Positions 10,718-21,332 of a stretch of 64,000 nt of DNA are shown here, piece after piece. Position numbers and translations under genes: made by a program. The DNA comes from Paralithodes platypus. Taxonomy: Eukaryota; Arthropoda; Malacostraca; Decapoda; Lithodidae. Numbering within the stretch: position 1 is the first letter of the stretch; each line of letters starts with the position of its first letter. Location of the stretch: positions 16,131,779 through 16,195,778 of the forward strand of contig CM064506.1 of assembly GCA_032716605.1 (NCBI GenBank), in the 5' to 3' direction. A model generated the notes under the pieces. It saw only the letters and a list, made by a program, of their open reading frames with translations. It ran no database searches and had not been told where the DNA came from.

Positions 10718-11208
10718 GTGTTATCTTACCTAAATAAACCGCATTAGGGTTTGTTGGTCATGTCAACCACCAGCTACAGAGCCCTTTAAATTCCGACCAA
10801 TCAATCAGATGTTCGTTGGATGTCATTTTCTTATAAGTAAACCTTCAAGACTACATTTTGAGGTGAATAAGATGTTTATAGTTATTAAATATAGTTTAGG
10901 CTAGATCTAAGTATGGCAGTATTGGCAAGTTAGGTCGGTAGTAGGCTAGTAGGGCCGTTCAACCTGTTCTTGTTTATCGGTAGCGTTGATGGCCAACTTT
11001 GTCACAGGTCTTTTGCTAAAGATGTAGTCTTCGGGCGTATCACATGCTTTGTTTACAAAACTCGTACGCTCGCGATCATGTTCCCATCTATTTTGACTGC
11101 CGTGCGATACTATAATGAGATGAGGGAGCTCACCCCGCCATGACTTATTGTCATCAACATAGGCCTATATAGCCTAGGCCTATTGCCAGCAGAGGGTAAA
11201 TAACTACG
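10718..11208. other. Spacer without recognised feature
   Basis: AT-rich sequence with scattered TAGGCCTA motifs. Neither strand holds an open frame with recognisable content, and no repeat shared with the rest of the window was seen. Confidence 0.6.
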
Positions 11209-11324
11209 ATTTTAGTTACTGGACACTTATTTGACAGGTACCACCGAGGATTTAATACGGTAGCATTCAAGGAGACTACATCGGACTCTTCTTCTTCTTC
11301 TTCTTAACTCTGACCGGGTATAAG

Positions 11325-11637
11325 CTATCCTAGTGTTTACTAGCCTATACCTCTTTGAAAGGACATTAGCCTAACCTAACAACCTTACCTAACCTATTCT
11401 AGTATAATGGGTGGGGGCTGCCGCCCCCACACCCCCGCTATTTGACATCTTTGCCAGACTTTTTGGTGTATTTTTCTGTGAAAAGGGTATTTTTTCAATA
11501 TGTCAATAGCCTAACGAAAATCCTCCATGCGGACTATCCTATAGGCCTATGGAGAAAAATATGGCGAATCTGTTGGTGCCTATTTTCCCTAATAAATTGT
11601 TTCTAATAAGGCGGATGTAGTGTCCTTGAAGATTATC
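11325..11637. repeat. S3, partial third copy of the S repeat
   Basis: Runs from CTATCCTAGTGTTTACTAGC to GTGTCCTTGAAGATTATC, matching the middle of S1 and S2. It interrupts the left inverted repeat of the 11209-13654 element, so this ~310 bp core appears to move or be copied independently. The near-inverted ends (GAAAGGACATTA versus TAGTGTCCTTGAA) hint at a short MITE. Confidence 0.75.
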
Positions 11638-13286
11638 TTTAGGCCTAATACATATTTTTTTTCGGTTTCCACGCATCCAACACCAAGCTAGCCTACACCT
11701 TTTTCTGGTCCGGTAATAGGCTAGGCCTAGTATTGAAAACGATATAATAACTTTTTAAATGTGGTTTTCGACGAGAATAAAACTAAAACGGGGCGTTTGT
11801 GCTGAAAATCGGCGGCGGGGGGGTCCGGGGGGAGTCCGTCGTCGCTTCGGATCGTCGCGGTTTGTTTACCCAGGACGCTCGAGGTGACGGCCAGCTGTTT
11901 TACTTGCCCCCTGCTGGCCACATATACGGGTAAAACGCCGATGAAAGTACCGTCGGTCAATAAAAATACAGATTTTCATTTGCACATTACGCATATAAAA
12001 CCTTTCTGTATATAACTTTCATTAGTATATTCATAAAGAGCACACTCTAAGCTATTCACAAGTCACTTAAAACACTAAAATCGGCTTACGGTAGCCATGT
12101 AATAACATGGTGAATCTTCGTGAAAGTGGCGCAAAACGTCGAATTTATTGGTGGATGGTGGAAAGTTCTGGGTTTACCGGATGTTGGTACCACCTATAAC
12201 ATTGGTAATTTAATTCATATCTTTCTTATACCCCCTACATATGATTCAGAAAGCCTTCAGCTTTGCATATACAGTATATGCATATTTTGTACCTAGGTCA
12301 CATAATAATACTTAATTCGAATACTTACCAAAGTCGATGTTAGGCCATCAGAATTGTCTCAATATTATCCTATTTTCACCAATTTAAGCAGCTCCTCGTT
12401 GTCATACACAACGTTCAGTTATTCACAATTGTAAATCATGTGTGGAAATGCTGATACTAAAGCTACATTCTCCATATTAGTGTGAAATATGACGAGAAAC
12501 CGAAAATCCGCCATTTTCTTCACTGAATGAGTAAGACTGGCCTCTTAGTTCTTAATCCATTACACTATTCTTCAATTATATACGAAAACTACATAAAAGC
12601 ATGTCAATAAATAAATGTAACACATATTTATTACACAATTCGCGATTTACAGTATAGCCATTATTTGCAAAGTAATTACAAAAAATTACCATTAGACATC
12701 GTAGTTCGGAAAATAGCTTTGGCTTCAACTTGATACATTTATGGTAACCATATCTTACTTTGAAATATATAGAATATAAGAGGTAGATTTATGCGATAAA
12801 GGTAGCATCAGGCCACCCAAAACAATGGTACATTTGTTGACTGACCGCAAAAATCGCGTACGTTTTTATAAAAATCTGTATTTTGCCACAGGGTGCTTTT
12901 CATACCTCAAGAATTCGAACACACTCAGCCAAAACGTTCTCAGTCCTGTCCCGGCAGCCATTTTGAATGCAGGTGATCTAGTTTTGTGAATATGAAGAAA
13001 GTTTTAGACCTTGTCCGCATCGTGAATTGGCGAATCTTGCTCTGCCTCGCAGATATATTCACTTAATAACTTGTAGGACCTATGGAAATGCTTAAATATG
13101 ATATATTTTACCTTTAAAGTGACAATTGATAGTGTGTGCTTCCAGCTGTTTTGTGTAAACAAACCGATGAAGAAAAAAAGGAAGTATAATCCCCAGCTGA
13201 AGTTGGAGATTCGCAATTATGGTAGGTGAGACCGGAGTACTTTTATCGGCGTTTTACCCCTATGACGATTATTATAATTCACGGGG

Positions 13287-13319
13287 GGGTTGAGGGGGGG
13301 CAGAGTCCCCCCTCAACCC
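13287..13319. repeat. Perfect 13 bp-stem G/C hairpin
   Basis: GGGTTGAGGGGGG at 13287-13299 is exactly complementary to CCCCCCTCAACCC at 13307-13319, with a 7 nt loop. It lies inside the 11209-13654 DNA element. Confidence 0.9.
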
Positions 13320-14572
13320 TGTCCTGTATCCCACGGCCTATAACGCAAGTCTTCATAAAAAAATGGACCCAACAACTGGTTATATAAGCTTAGCCATTTG
13401 AAGTCGACCGCCAAGGCGGGACCGGAAAGTCACTCCGAGCGTAAAGTAAACAAAGCGACGCTACTTCCACGAACGCAACCGAGTTGTCTTTATATTTCGT
13501 CTCATATTATCATTATTAAAGTGTCCCCATTGCTTTTTTAGTGTTTCGTACACCAGAAAAGGGTGTAGCTAGGTGTTGGATGCGTGGAAACCGAAAAAAA
13601 TTTGTTATTAAATCGTTGGCGGTACCTGTCAAATAGGTGTCCAGTAACTAAAATTGTACCCAAATAACATATCAATATTGGGGTAAATATTATAATAATA
13701 TTACAATAATGCTGATCTTACAGTACCGTAAACTGGGGTAATTTCGGACTGCGGTCATAACTTCGGATATCGGCGATAATAAGTAATTAGCAATTGTCAT
13801 TATATAATGGAAACGCTTTGGGAAGGATGTGGTTTCCAGGTGTACGGTTGTCATGTTGTGCGCTCTCAGTTACGTTCCCGTCTATTCCGACGCTATATTT
13901 TCTGCTATTTGCCCCCTGTCATTACTACATGAATACTAGGTTAGGTTAGGTTAGGCTAATGTATTTGTATATCCAAAGGCAGTTAAGGCAGTCAAAATAG
14001 ACGGGAACATGATGGGAAAGGTCCGACGCCACTACGCGTAGTGTTACGGTAGTGTAAACAAGGCTGGTGGTACGCCCGCTGCCCGCACTTAACATTCTTG
14101 CCACTGACATGAGTATATATACACGAAAAAAAATTATATAGGCCTATAGGCCTATGACGAAAATTTGTACATTTTTTGCTACCCTGCCAAACTTCTATCA
14201 CCTTGAATAAATTTGTTTGTATGAATGATGTTGTGACTGATATACTTTTGTAATAACATTACCAGAGACAACATCCACCAAAGGAAATTTGCTACACTTG
14301 TATAATGCTCTAGCTAGAACACTATCATTTAACCTATTGTGTTTATAAAAAAAAAACATGTAAACTTCAGACATGGAACAAAACAATTGTTTGTTATTAT
14401 TTGCCCTATGAAAATAATTCATAATACAGTAAACCCTCGCTATCTCGGACTAATTGGGGGGAGACCCAGTCCGAGATGACCGAAAATCCGAGATGTCCGA
14501 AGTCCGACTTAAGAGAGGGAAAATTCCGAATTAGAAGAGGAAAGTCGCGTCACTAGAGAAATTGAGATTTTT

Positions 14573-15402
14573 TTTTTTTTTTTTTTTTATATATCTATTT
14601 AATGCATCTATCTCCCTTATACATATATATAACTATGTCTTATTTGGTATTTTTTTTAATCTATGAATCAATTCTAATACGATGGAATTGAAAACAATAT
14701 TACCCTTCTAACACACAAATAATAAAATGAAAAAGAGTAAATAAAAATGTCTCCTTTGTCTTTCAGAAACATAAGTCCGTCTCGTATATGTTAGTATTTT
14801 ATCGCTTGCTCGCCCCTAGCCACTCTCTATTTATCTCTCTATCTATCTAATCTCTCTAACTCCCTTATACATTAACATAACTACTGTATGTCTTATTTGG
14901 ACTTTTTGTAATCTATAAATAATTTCTAATGGAATTGAAAACAATATTATCCTTCTAGCACACAAATAATAACATGAAAAAGAGTCAATAAAAATGTCTC
15001 CTTTGTCTTTTCAGAACCAATTAAGTCCGTCTCATAATAGTTTGTGTATATCGCTCACTTCCCCTTCTGCAACTCTCTATCTATCTTGTCTTTTCAGAAC
15101 CAATTAAGTCTGTCTCATAATAGTTGTGTTTATCGCTCACTCCCCTTCTGTAACTCTCTCTTTCTATCTATCTATCTCTCTAATGCATCTACGTAACTCC
15201 CTTATACATTAACATAACTATGTCTTATTTGGACTTTTTGTAATCTTTGAATCATTTTTAATGCAATGGAATTGAAAACAATATTATCCTTCTAGCACAC
15301 AAATAATAACATGAAAAAGAGTCAATATAAAAGTCTCCTTTGTCTTTTCAGAACCAATTAAGTCCGTCTCATAATAGTTTGTGTTTATCGCTCACTCCCC
15401 CT
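14573..15402. repeat. Tandem ~250 bp units inside the pogo-like element
   Basis: The block CTCCCTTATACATTAACATA...GACTTTTTGTAATCT...TGGAATTGAAAACAATATTA recurs with starts near 14610, 14867 and 15195 and again after the LINE at about 18600. Each unit includes a CTAT microsatellite and TCCTTTGTCTTTTCAG, which looks like a polypyrimidine tract plus splice acceptor. Noncoding. Confidence 0.85.
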
Positions 15403-15409
15403 CTGTAAC

Positions 15410-18400
15410 AGGGAGAGACAGGAGACAAAGAGGCAGACCCAGTAGTGCTAACGGGGGAGTAGGGTACGGACTGGAGGAGCAGGTTGGTGTAATTGCTGAA
15501 GGAATGGTAGATGGATTAAGGATTATGTTTAGTAATGTGGATGTGTTTACCCAGGACAAGAAAAGAGAACTGATATGTAGGTTGCAGGATGAAAAGGAAA
15601 AACCTGATGTCATAGCCCTACAGGAAGTAAGACCAAAAAATGCTAGAATTGAAAGGGAACTGGTGGAATATAGTTTGGAGGGTTTGGAGTTATATGAGAG
15701 AAATGCTATTAGAGCAGAGGTCGGAAGAGGACTGTTTATTTATGTAAGAAAAGACCTCAAGGTTAATGAGGTGGATATGAGACAGCAGTATTGTGAGTAT
15801 TTGTGTATTGAAGTAAAATGTGCAAGAGGATCAATTCTAATTGCCTCTATATATAGAAGCCCAAATAATAGCAGGGGAGAGGATGATAACCTACTGAAAG
15901 CAATGGAGGAGATAGATAATAGAGAGAACAAATATAAAATTTTGATTGGAGATTTCAATTTGCCAAGGATCAATTGGGCAAATTGTACTACTCCAGCGGG
16001 ACAGGGTAGCCTGGAAAATAAGTTTATAGAGAAAGTGAGAGATTGTTTTGTAACGCAACATATTGTAGAGATGACAAGATAAAGAGATGGGACGCAGGGG
16101 AGTGTACTTGATTTGAATTTTAGCAATGAAAAGGATATAGTGGAACATGTTAATGTGGATAGCCCTATAGGTCGTAGTGACCATGCCTGTATAAGCTTTA
16201 GTTGTAACATTAAATCAGAGAGGGATAATAGAAGCAATAGAAAAATATACATGTATGATAGAGCAGATTATGAGCTGCTGAGACGGTGTTTGGACATTGA
16301 CTGGGGGAAATACTTGAACGGTGAAGACGCTGAAGGAATGTGGAGGAAAATTAGAGTCAAACTGGAGAATGCTGTATCCAAAAGTTTACCAGTAAGGGAA
16401 TATAAGGATAAAACAAAATTGAGGAAAAGAACTATCCCAGAATTGCCAATGAAAAGAAAGCTTTGGATATTGATTAGAAGAAAGAAACGATTGTGGGAAA
16501 GATTAAAATTGTTAAAAAAGAATAGGGGGTCTAGTATAGAAGGTAAAGAAGTGGATCTGGAACGCAGACAAATAAACAATAAAATAAGGTGGGAAACAAG
16601 GAGGGGGGTGAAGGAGAGGGAGAGAGAGATAGCTAGAAATGTGAAGGATAATCCAAAAATATTCTGGAAGTACATTCAGGAAAAGTTAACAAGAAGAGTA
16701 GGGATCCCAGAGCTGGTAGGGGGGTTGAATGGTGGGAGTAGAGCGGAGACTGATAAGGAGAAAGCAGAGGTGCTGGGGAAATACTTTGGGGGGGTACTAA
16801 CAGTGGAGTCGGAGGATGCAGTGCCTACTATTCCCATCAAACAGGCACCGGCACTAGAACTAATAGAGTTTTCCCATGCTAGAATAAGAAGGGCTATAGA
16901 AAAAATGAACAGAAGTAAGTCACCGGGACCGGATGGGCACCCAAGAATCATAAAGGAAGGAGGGGAGATGTTAGTAGAGCCATTGAAAATGTTATTTGAG
17001 GTATCGTTTAATACAGGACAAATCCCGATGGACTGGAGAGAGGCGAACATAACAGCTATATTTAAGAAGGGAAAGAGAAATGACCCAGGGAATTATAGAC
17101 CAGTCAGTTTGACAAGTGTTGTGTGTAAACTAATGGAAACGGTAATTAGAGAAGGAATAATGGATCATATGAAGTCAAACCAACTTTTCAGTGGGAGACA
17201 GTTCGGATTCTTGCCGGGGAGGTCGACGGTACTACAGCTAATTAAGTTGGTAGATGATTGGATGCAAATTCTAGAAGATGGTGATGTAATAGACGTGGTA
17301 TATTGCGATTTTATGAAGGCCTTCGATAAGGTCCCACATAAAAGGTTAATAAAGGTTAATAGAGAAAGTTAGAAGCTATAATATAGGGGAGAAATGTGTG
17401 AAATGGATAGAAGCCTTCCTGAAAGATCGGAAACAGAGGGTACTGGTGAATGGAATAGGCTCGGGGTGGAGGGAAATTACAAGTGGGGTACCTCAGGGAT
17501 CTGTGTTGGGACCACTGCTGTTCGTTATATTTATCAACGACTTACCTGAAGTTATAACTAATGGAAGTGAGGTATACCTGTATGCAGATGACACTAAGCT
17601 GTATAGAAGAGTGAGGAGTAAGGAAGATATGGGTTTGCTTCAAGGAGATGTGGAGGGCATGAAGGGATGGTCTGAGCATTGGTTAATGCCTTTTCATCCA
17701 AAAAAATGCAAGTACATGCGGATTGGGACCAGCAAGATAGACAAGGTAGGATACAGTATGTATGAAGCGATGGAGGAAGTGAATGCAGAAAAGGATATAG
17801 GAGTAGTGATAGACAATAAGTTAAATTTCTCAGAACATTTAGCGGAAAAGATAAATAAAGCCAATAGAATTGTAGGGCTGATAAAGAGGACATTTGTGTC
17901 ACTTGACGAAGAAATCTTCAGGAATCTCTATACAGCGCTGGTTAGGCCGCACCTGGAATATGCGAACCAGGTGTGGGCTCCATATATGGTAAAGGATATA
18001 GAAGCAGTGGAGAAAGTGCAGAGGAGAGCTAGCAAGCTGGTACCAACGTTGAAGAATGCGGGCTATGAGCAGAGGTTGAGGACACTGGGGCTTCCGACAC
18101 TGGCATATAGGAGAAAGAGAGGGGATATGATAGAGACTTTTAAGATAGTGTCAGGAAAGTACGATGAGGATGTGTGTGAAGGTATCTTCTTGATGCGGGA
18201 GGGAAGAAGAACGAGAGGACACTCTAAGAAAATTTACAAAGAAAGAAATATGCTTGAGAAGGCAAAGAACTCGTTTTGTGATAGAGTGGTAAATGAGTGG
18301 AACGCACTGCCCCAGTATGTAGTCGATTCCGAATCAATAAGGGAGTTTGAAAGTAATCTTGATAAAGCATGGGGAAGACAAGATTTGAAGTTTGATTATA

Positions 18401-18553
18401 AAACAAAAATACAGAATAGTAAAAATGTTGCGTCTGCTACCGCCGCCGCCAACACCGTGAACGACCGCAGCAGTGCAAGTACTGGTACTGAGCTGGATAC
18501 ACAGGCATAGTTTGCCTTTTTCCAGAGGATCTACTGTAAGAAACTGTAAGAAA
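15410..18553 (+). mobile_element. CR1-type LINE (LINE E1)
   Basis: Insertion flanked by CTGTAAC at 15403-15409 and 18554-18560. It begins inside an open frame (5' truncated) and ends with a short 3' UTR and a tail of 10 bp units (CTGTAAGAAA). The same tail ends the copies at 43828-44660 (plus) and 52341-53133 (minus). The SDH endonuclease, GVPQGSVLGPLLF and YADD motifs, together with the NEWNALP C-terminal domain, fit the CR1/L2 group. Confidence 0.9.
15411..18510 (+). pseudogene. LINE E1 ORF2: endonuclease-reverse transcriptase, broken
   Basis: Endonuclease: RIMFSNVD (about 15520), VIALQEV (catalytic Glu), GRGLFIYVRKDL, SIYRSP, LIGDFNLPRI and GRSDHACI. A TAA at 16080-16082 interrupts it between the DFN and SDH motifs, in the same frame. 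RT: KSPGPDG, NITAIFKKGK, NYRPVSLTS, QFGFLPGRST and FMKAFDKVPHKR. A perfect 10 bp tandem duplication (AAAGGTTAAT, 17341-17360) then shifts the frame. The palm resumes at about 17366 with GVPQGSVLGPLLFVIF and YLYADDTKL (catalytic). The C-terminus NEWNALPQYV...STGTELDTQA ends at TAG 18508-18510. The two lesions are simple: one substitution-type stop and one slippage event. Confidence 0.93.
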
Positions 18554-18859
18554 CTGTAACTCTCTTTCTATCTATCTATCTCTCTAATGCATCTACGTAA
18601 CTCCCTTATACATTAACATAACTACTGTATGTCTTATTTGGACTTCTTGTAATCTTTGAATCATTTCTAATGCAATGGAATTGAAAAATATAATATCGGA
18701 CATTTTCCGAATACTTATATAAAGTCCGACAACGTCAGAGACTGTCGGAACGATGACGGAAATGTCCGAAATACGGAAGTGCATGTCCGAGAGGCCGTAG
18801 CCAGTCCGACTAGTACGGGTTTCCGACTTCTAGAGGTCCGAGATGGCGAGGGTTTACTG

Positions 18860-19500
18860 TACTTGCCCATCATTAAAATGGTGGTTATAGATCAAATAAT
18901 CATTCTCTGAGTCCAAAAAACCCCATAACAATATGGTAATATGCTAACCGATTTATGTATTTCGGATAATTCTGGATATATAATATATATAAATTAGGAG
19001 AGGCATATATCTTGTCCAAATGTTTTTTTATCTGCCAAAAGAAACACCAACACATAGCCCTACGCTATACCTATAAAAATGCTCAAATTCATAAAAATGT
19101 ATATGCAATGATAGAGTATACATAGGCTACCTATATATTTTCACTAGGCCTAGTTAATTTTCGAGTTATTGATTTGACAGCATTGGTTATTTTTACTGCT
19201 CAATATTTTCTAAGAGTGAGTTCAATGCCTAACGAGAACAGATCTCAAAAGATTACCGATATATCTGTTAAACATTGTATATAACCCCCTCCTATACTGA
19301 TTATACAGGCCTAAAAGTATTGACTGTGCATTTTCCACTAAAACATCGGACAGGAATAAGCAGCAATACTAAAATATTCATATAAAATAGTAGGAGCCGA
19401 AAAAAGAATGAAATAAAGCCACGAATGTACGTCCGAAGTTCTCCTCCGTTTGTCCGGAGTTATCCCAGCTTTCTTGGCAATCATTTTCCATAAGAAATCA
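18860..19500. other. Interior of the outer TIR element, no gene
   Basis: AT-rich sequence between the pogo-like element and the foldback. It contains scattered TAGGCCTA and, at 19430-19460, GTCCGAAG/GTCCGGAG motifs like those at the element ends. No supported coding frame. Confidence 0.55.
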
Positions 19501-19705
19501 CGGTAAGATTAGGAGTAGTGGGCGTACCACTACCGACATACAGCATAAATCATCTATAAAACATTAACCTAACCTAACCTAACCTAACCTAACCTAGTAC
19601 TACATGAATACTAGGTTAGGTTAGGTTGTTTGGTTAGGTTAATGTTTTATAGATGAGTTATGCTGTATGTTGGTAGTGGTACGCCCACTACTCCTAATCT
19701 TACCG
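19501..19705. repeat. Foldback hairpin with telomere-type repeats at its tip
   Basis: Arms of about 95-100 bp: left 19501-19599 and right 19611-19705 match in inverse with only a few differences (for example GGCGTACCACTACC in the left arm and GGTAGTGGTACGCC in the right). The inner ends are (AACCT)6 on the left and AGGTTAGGTTAGGTT on the right, separated by about 12 nt. A partial arm (ATGAATACTAGGTTAGGTT) also occurs at 13930-13950 near the other end of the same outer element. Confidence 0.92.
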
Positions 19706-19958
19706 AAATCACTGTATGTCCGAAGTTTTCCATACAAGTCCGAAGTTTTCCACTTTTCAAGAATACTTCGGACATCATTTAGGATAAGGATAGCTCTCTT
19801 ATTATGGGGGATATTTTTAGGAGGCTTCCTGGATTACGGCGCACCATCACCACACATCACTTGACCTAGTTAAATCTCTATAATGTGTTTACAGTCAGGA
19901 GAAATTGTTTATAAACCTCGAAAAATTTCCGAAGTTACCCCAGTTTACGGTAGGCCTA

Positions 19959-20043
19959 GATCCTCTGGAAAAAAGGCAAACTAGGCCTGTTTATCCAGCT
20001 CAGTACCAGTACTTGCACTGCTGCGGATGTTCACGGTGTTGGG
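19959..20043 (-). mobile_element. CR1 LINE E 3'-end fragment
   Basis: On the minus strand this ~85 bp reads AACACCGTGAAC, then GCAGTGCAAGTACTGGTACT and TTTTTTCCAGAGGATCTA, matching the last codons and 3' UTR of LINE E1 (18455-18530). The 3' tail repeat is missing. It abuts the right end of the outer TIR element. Confidence 0.85.
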
Positions 20044-20149
20044 TGATCCATCTCATGTCTTTTCTTGTTCCAGGTTTACCACTGAAGTCGGGAAGAAACG
20101 CCAAGTGTGGGAAGGACAAGGCCTACCATTGGGACTGATCAGCTAGTTT

Positions 20150-20400
20150 GAATGCATTCTTCACACTATAATCTATTAATTATAATTAGACAAAAATTCT
20201 TCACCTCTAACCTCTCTACCTAAAAAACTACTAGAGTAATCGGGCTAACATTTCTACCATTTTGGAAGAGTTGGCTAGGCAGTAGGTGTGGAAATCTTAC
20301 AATCTATTTACTCTAGCCCTTATTGAGTTACAAAGAATTGGGGCCAGGATTTCTGGCCTGTTGAAAATTATTGGACTATATATTGGTACCGGTACATTAT
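20150..20400. mobile_element. MITE family M, diverged copy
   Basis: The block CTAGAGTAATCGGGCTAACA...TTTCTACC...GGCTAGGCAG...CTCTAGCCC...TTGAGTTACA...ATTTCTGGCC corresponds, unit by unit, to 23450-23560 and to the inverse of 29010-29150. Ends are not clean, so the limits are approximate. Confidence 0.6.
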
Positions 20401-20531
20401 GATCATTGCTCGGTGGAGGATGGGTGTGGGTGAACACAATTTCTGAAAATATATGTAACTGCCTGGAAAAAATAACTTTTTAAATATACCGGTACTTGAT
20501 TTTAATAGATTGTAATATAGTCAAAAGATAT

Positions 20532-21332
20532 ATGATGGAGATGTTGGGTGATGGATCAGTTGCCCAGTTAAAGAGTGAGAAGATGGCAGTGTGGGGAGAG
20601 GAGGTGTTGAACTATGGAGGAACTGGGGAGAGTGCTGTGTGGAATACCGGTAATGAAAGAGAAACCTATAATCACACAGGCAGCCTAAAACATGAAGTTC
20701 TAGACTATGAAGGAACCGAGGAACGTGCAAAATGGAACAATGAAAGTAACGCATGTGGCAAAGGCAGGGACTATGATGGAACTGAGGAACACACAGAATG
20801 GAACAATGAAGGAAAACCCTATGACAAAAGCAAGGGCTGTGACGAAACTGAGGAACGCTCAGAATGGAACAATGATAGAAAACCGAATCATAAAGGCAGC
20901 ATCAAACAGGAAGTAAAGACGTACCACTGTGGGGTGTGTGGCAAAACATTTGGTTATAAGCACCATCTGACCCAACATACCGTAGTGCACTCCGGAGTCA
21001 AGGAGTTCGAGTGTCACTTGTGCGGTAAACTGTTCGCTCACAGACGAGGCCTCAAGACGCACTTGAAGGTCCATTCGGGCATCAAGAAGTTCAAATGCGA
21101 CCATTGCGATAAGTGTTTCTCGCAGACGAGCCACCTCAACAGTCACATGTTAGTTCACTCGGGAGAGAAGAATTTCAAGTGCGATCATTGTGACAAGTGT
21201 TTCTCCCGGAATGATAACCTCATCAGACACTTACTAGTTCATTCGGGGGAAAAAAACTACAAGTGCGAGCAGTGTGGCAAGTTATTGTCTCAGAAAAGTC
21301 ATCTTACTAAACATATTGCAAATCTTCACTAA
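20532..21332 (+). CDS. C2H2 zinc-finger protein, five fingers, with repeated N-terminal region
   Basis: Uninterrupted 266-codon frame starting at the ATG at 20532 (the frame also extends upstream to a TTG at 20496, an unlikely eukaryotic start). Residues about 30-130 contain three to four diverged repeats of about 23 residues built on (D/E)GTEE(R/H)xxWNN. Residues about 134-266 hold five fingers: CGVC...H...H, CHLC, CDHC, CDHC and CEQC, joined by HSG(V/I/E)K linkers close to the TGEKP type. The last finger has H-X4-H spacing instead of H-X3-H. Likely role: sequence-specific DNA binding in the nucleus. No KRAB, ZAD or BTB domain is seen. It may be the last coding exon of a longer gene, since no splice evidence is visible. 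It is the only intact non-transposon-like gene in the window. Confidence 0.85.
   Translation: MMEMLGDGSVAQLKSEKMAVWGEEVLNYGGTGESAVWNTGNERETYNHTGSLKHEVLDYEGTEERAKWNNESNACGKGRDYDGTEEHTEWNNEGKPYDKSKGCDETEERSEWNNDRKPNHKGSIKQEVKTYHCGVCGKTFGYKHHLTQHTVVHSGVKEFECHLCGKLFAHRRGLKTHLKVHSGIKKFKCDHCDKCFSQTSHLNSHMLVHSGEKNFKCDHCDKCFSRNDNLIRHLLVHSGEKNYKCEQCGKLLSQKSHLTKHIANLH

Larger units (their letters stand above)
11209..13654. mobile_element. DNA transposon remnant with long terminal inverted repeats
   Basis: The left end ATTTTAGTTACTGGACAC at 11209 is matched in inverse at 13620-13654, extending through TTTGACAGGTACC. A continuing inner block (left 11654-11707, right about 13547-13604) includes TCGGTTTCCACGCATCCAAC in both arms. 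The arms are therefore over 100 bp once the S3 insertion in the left arm is removed. No transposase frame is seen inside, so the element looks non-autonomous. The superfamily was not recognised. A perfect 13 bp stem hairpin lies at 13287-13319. Confidence 0.8.
14427..18859. mobile_element. pogo/Tigger-like DNA element, non-autonomous, with nested CR1 LINE
   Basis: Left end CAGTAAACCCTCGCTATCTC at 14427 and inverted right end ending at 18859 (CAGTAAACCCTCGCCATCTC on the minus strand) match at all but one position. Both ends are flanked by TA (14425-14426 and 18860-18861). The CAG...CTCG...TCGGAC end resembles pogo/Tigger termini. The ends are rich in TCCGA/TCGGA; the middle is a tandem array of ~250 bp units into which the CR1 LINE inserted. 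No transposase is visible. Confidence 0.85.
13721..19951. mobile_element. Outer TIR DNA element, host of nested insertions
   Basis: The left end reads CAGTACCGTAAACTGGGG at 13721 after TA. The inverse at about 19928-19951 gives TACCGTAAACTGGGGTAA followed by TTCGGA; 24 bp match with one difference. TTCGGAC and GTCCGAA motifs recur inside both arms. The interior holds the pogo-like element 14427-18859 and the foldback 19501-19705. No transposase frame was recognised. TA flanking and end sequence suggest a Tc1/mariner-related family. The right end is abutted by a CR1 fragment, so its last bases are uncertain. Confidence 0.75.

Noticed and set aside
11727..11960. 77-codon minus-strand frame as a transposase remnant of the 11209-13654 element
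   Set aside because: No recognisable motif; composition reflects the GC-rich patch at 11800-11940.
20496..20531. Upstream start of the zinc-finger gene at 20496
   Set aside because: The codon there is TTG; the first in-frame ATG is at 20532.
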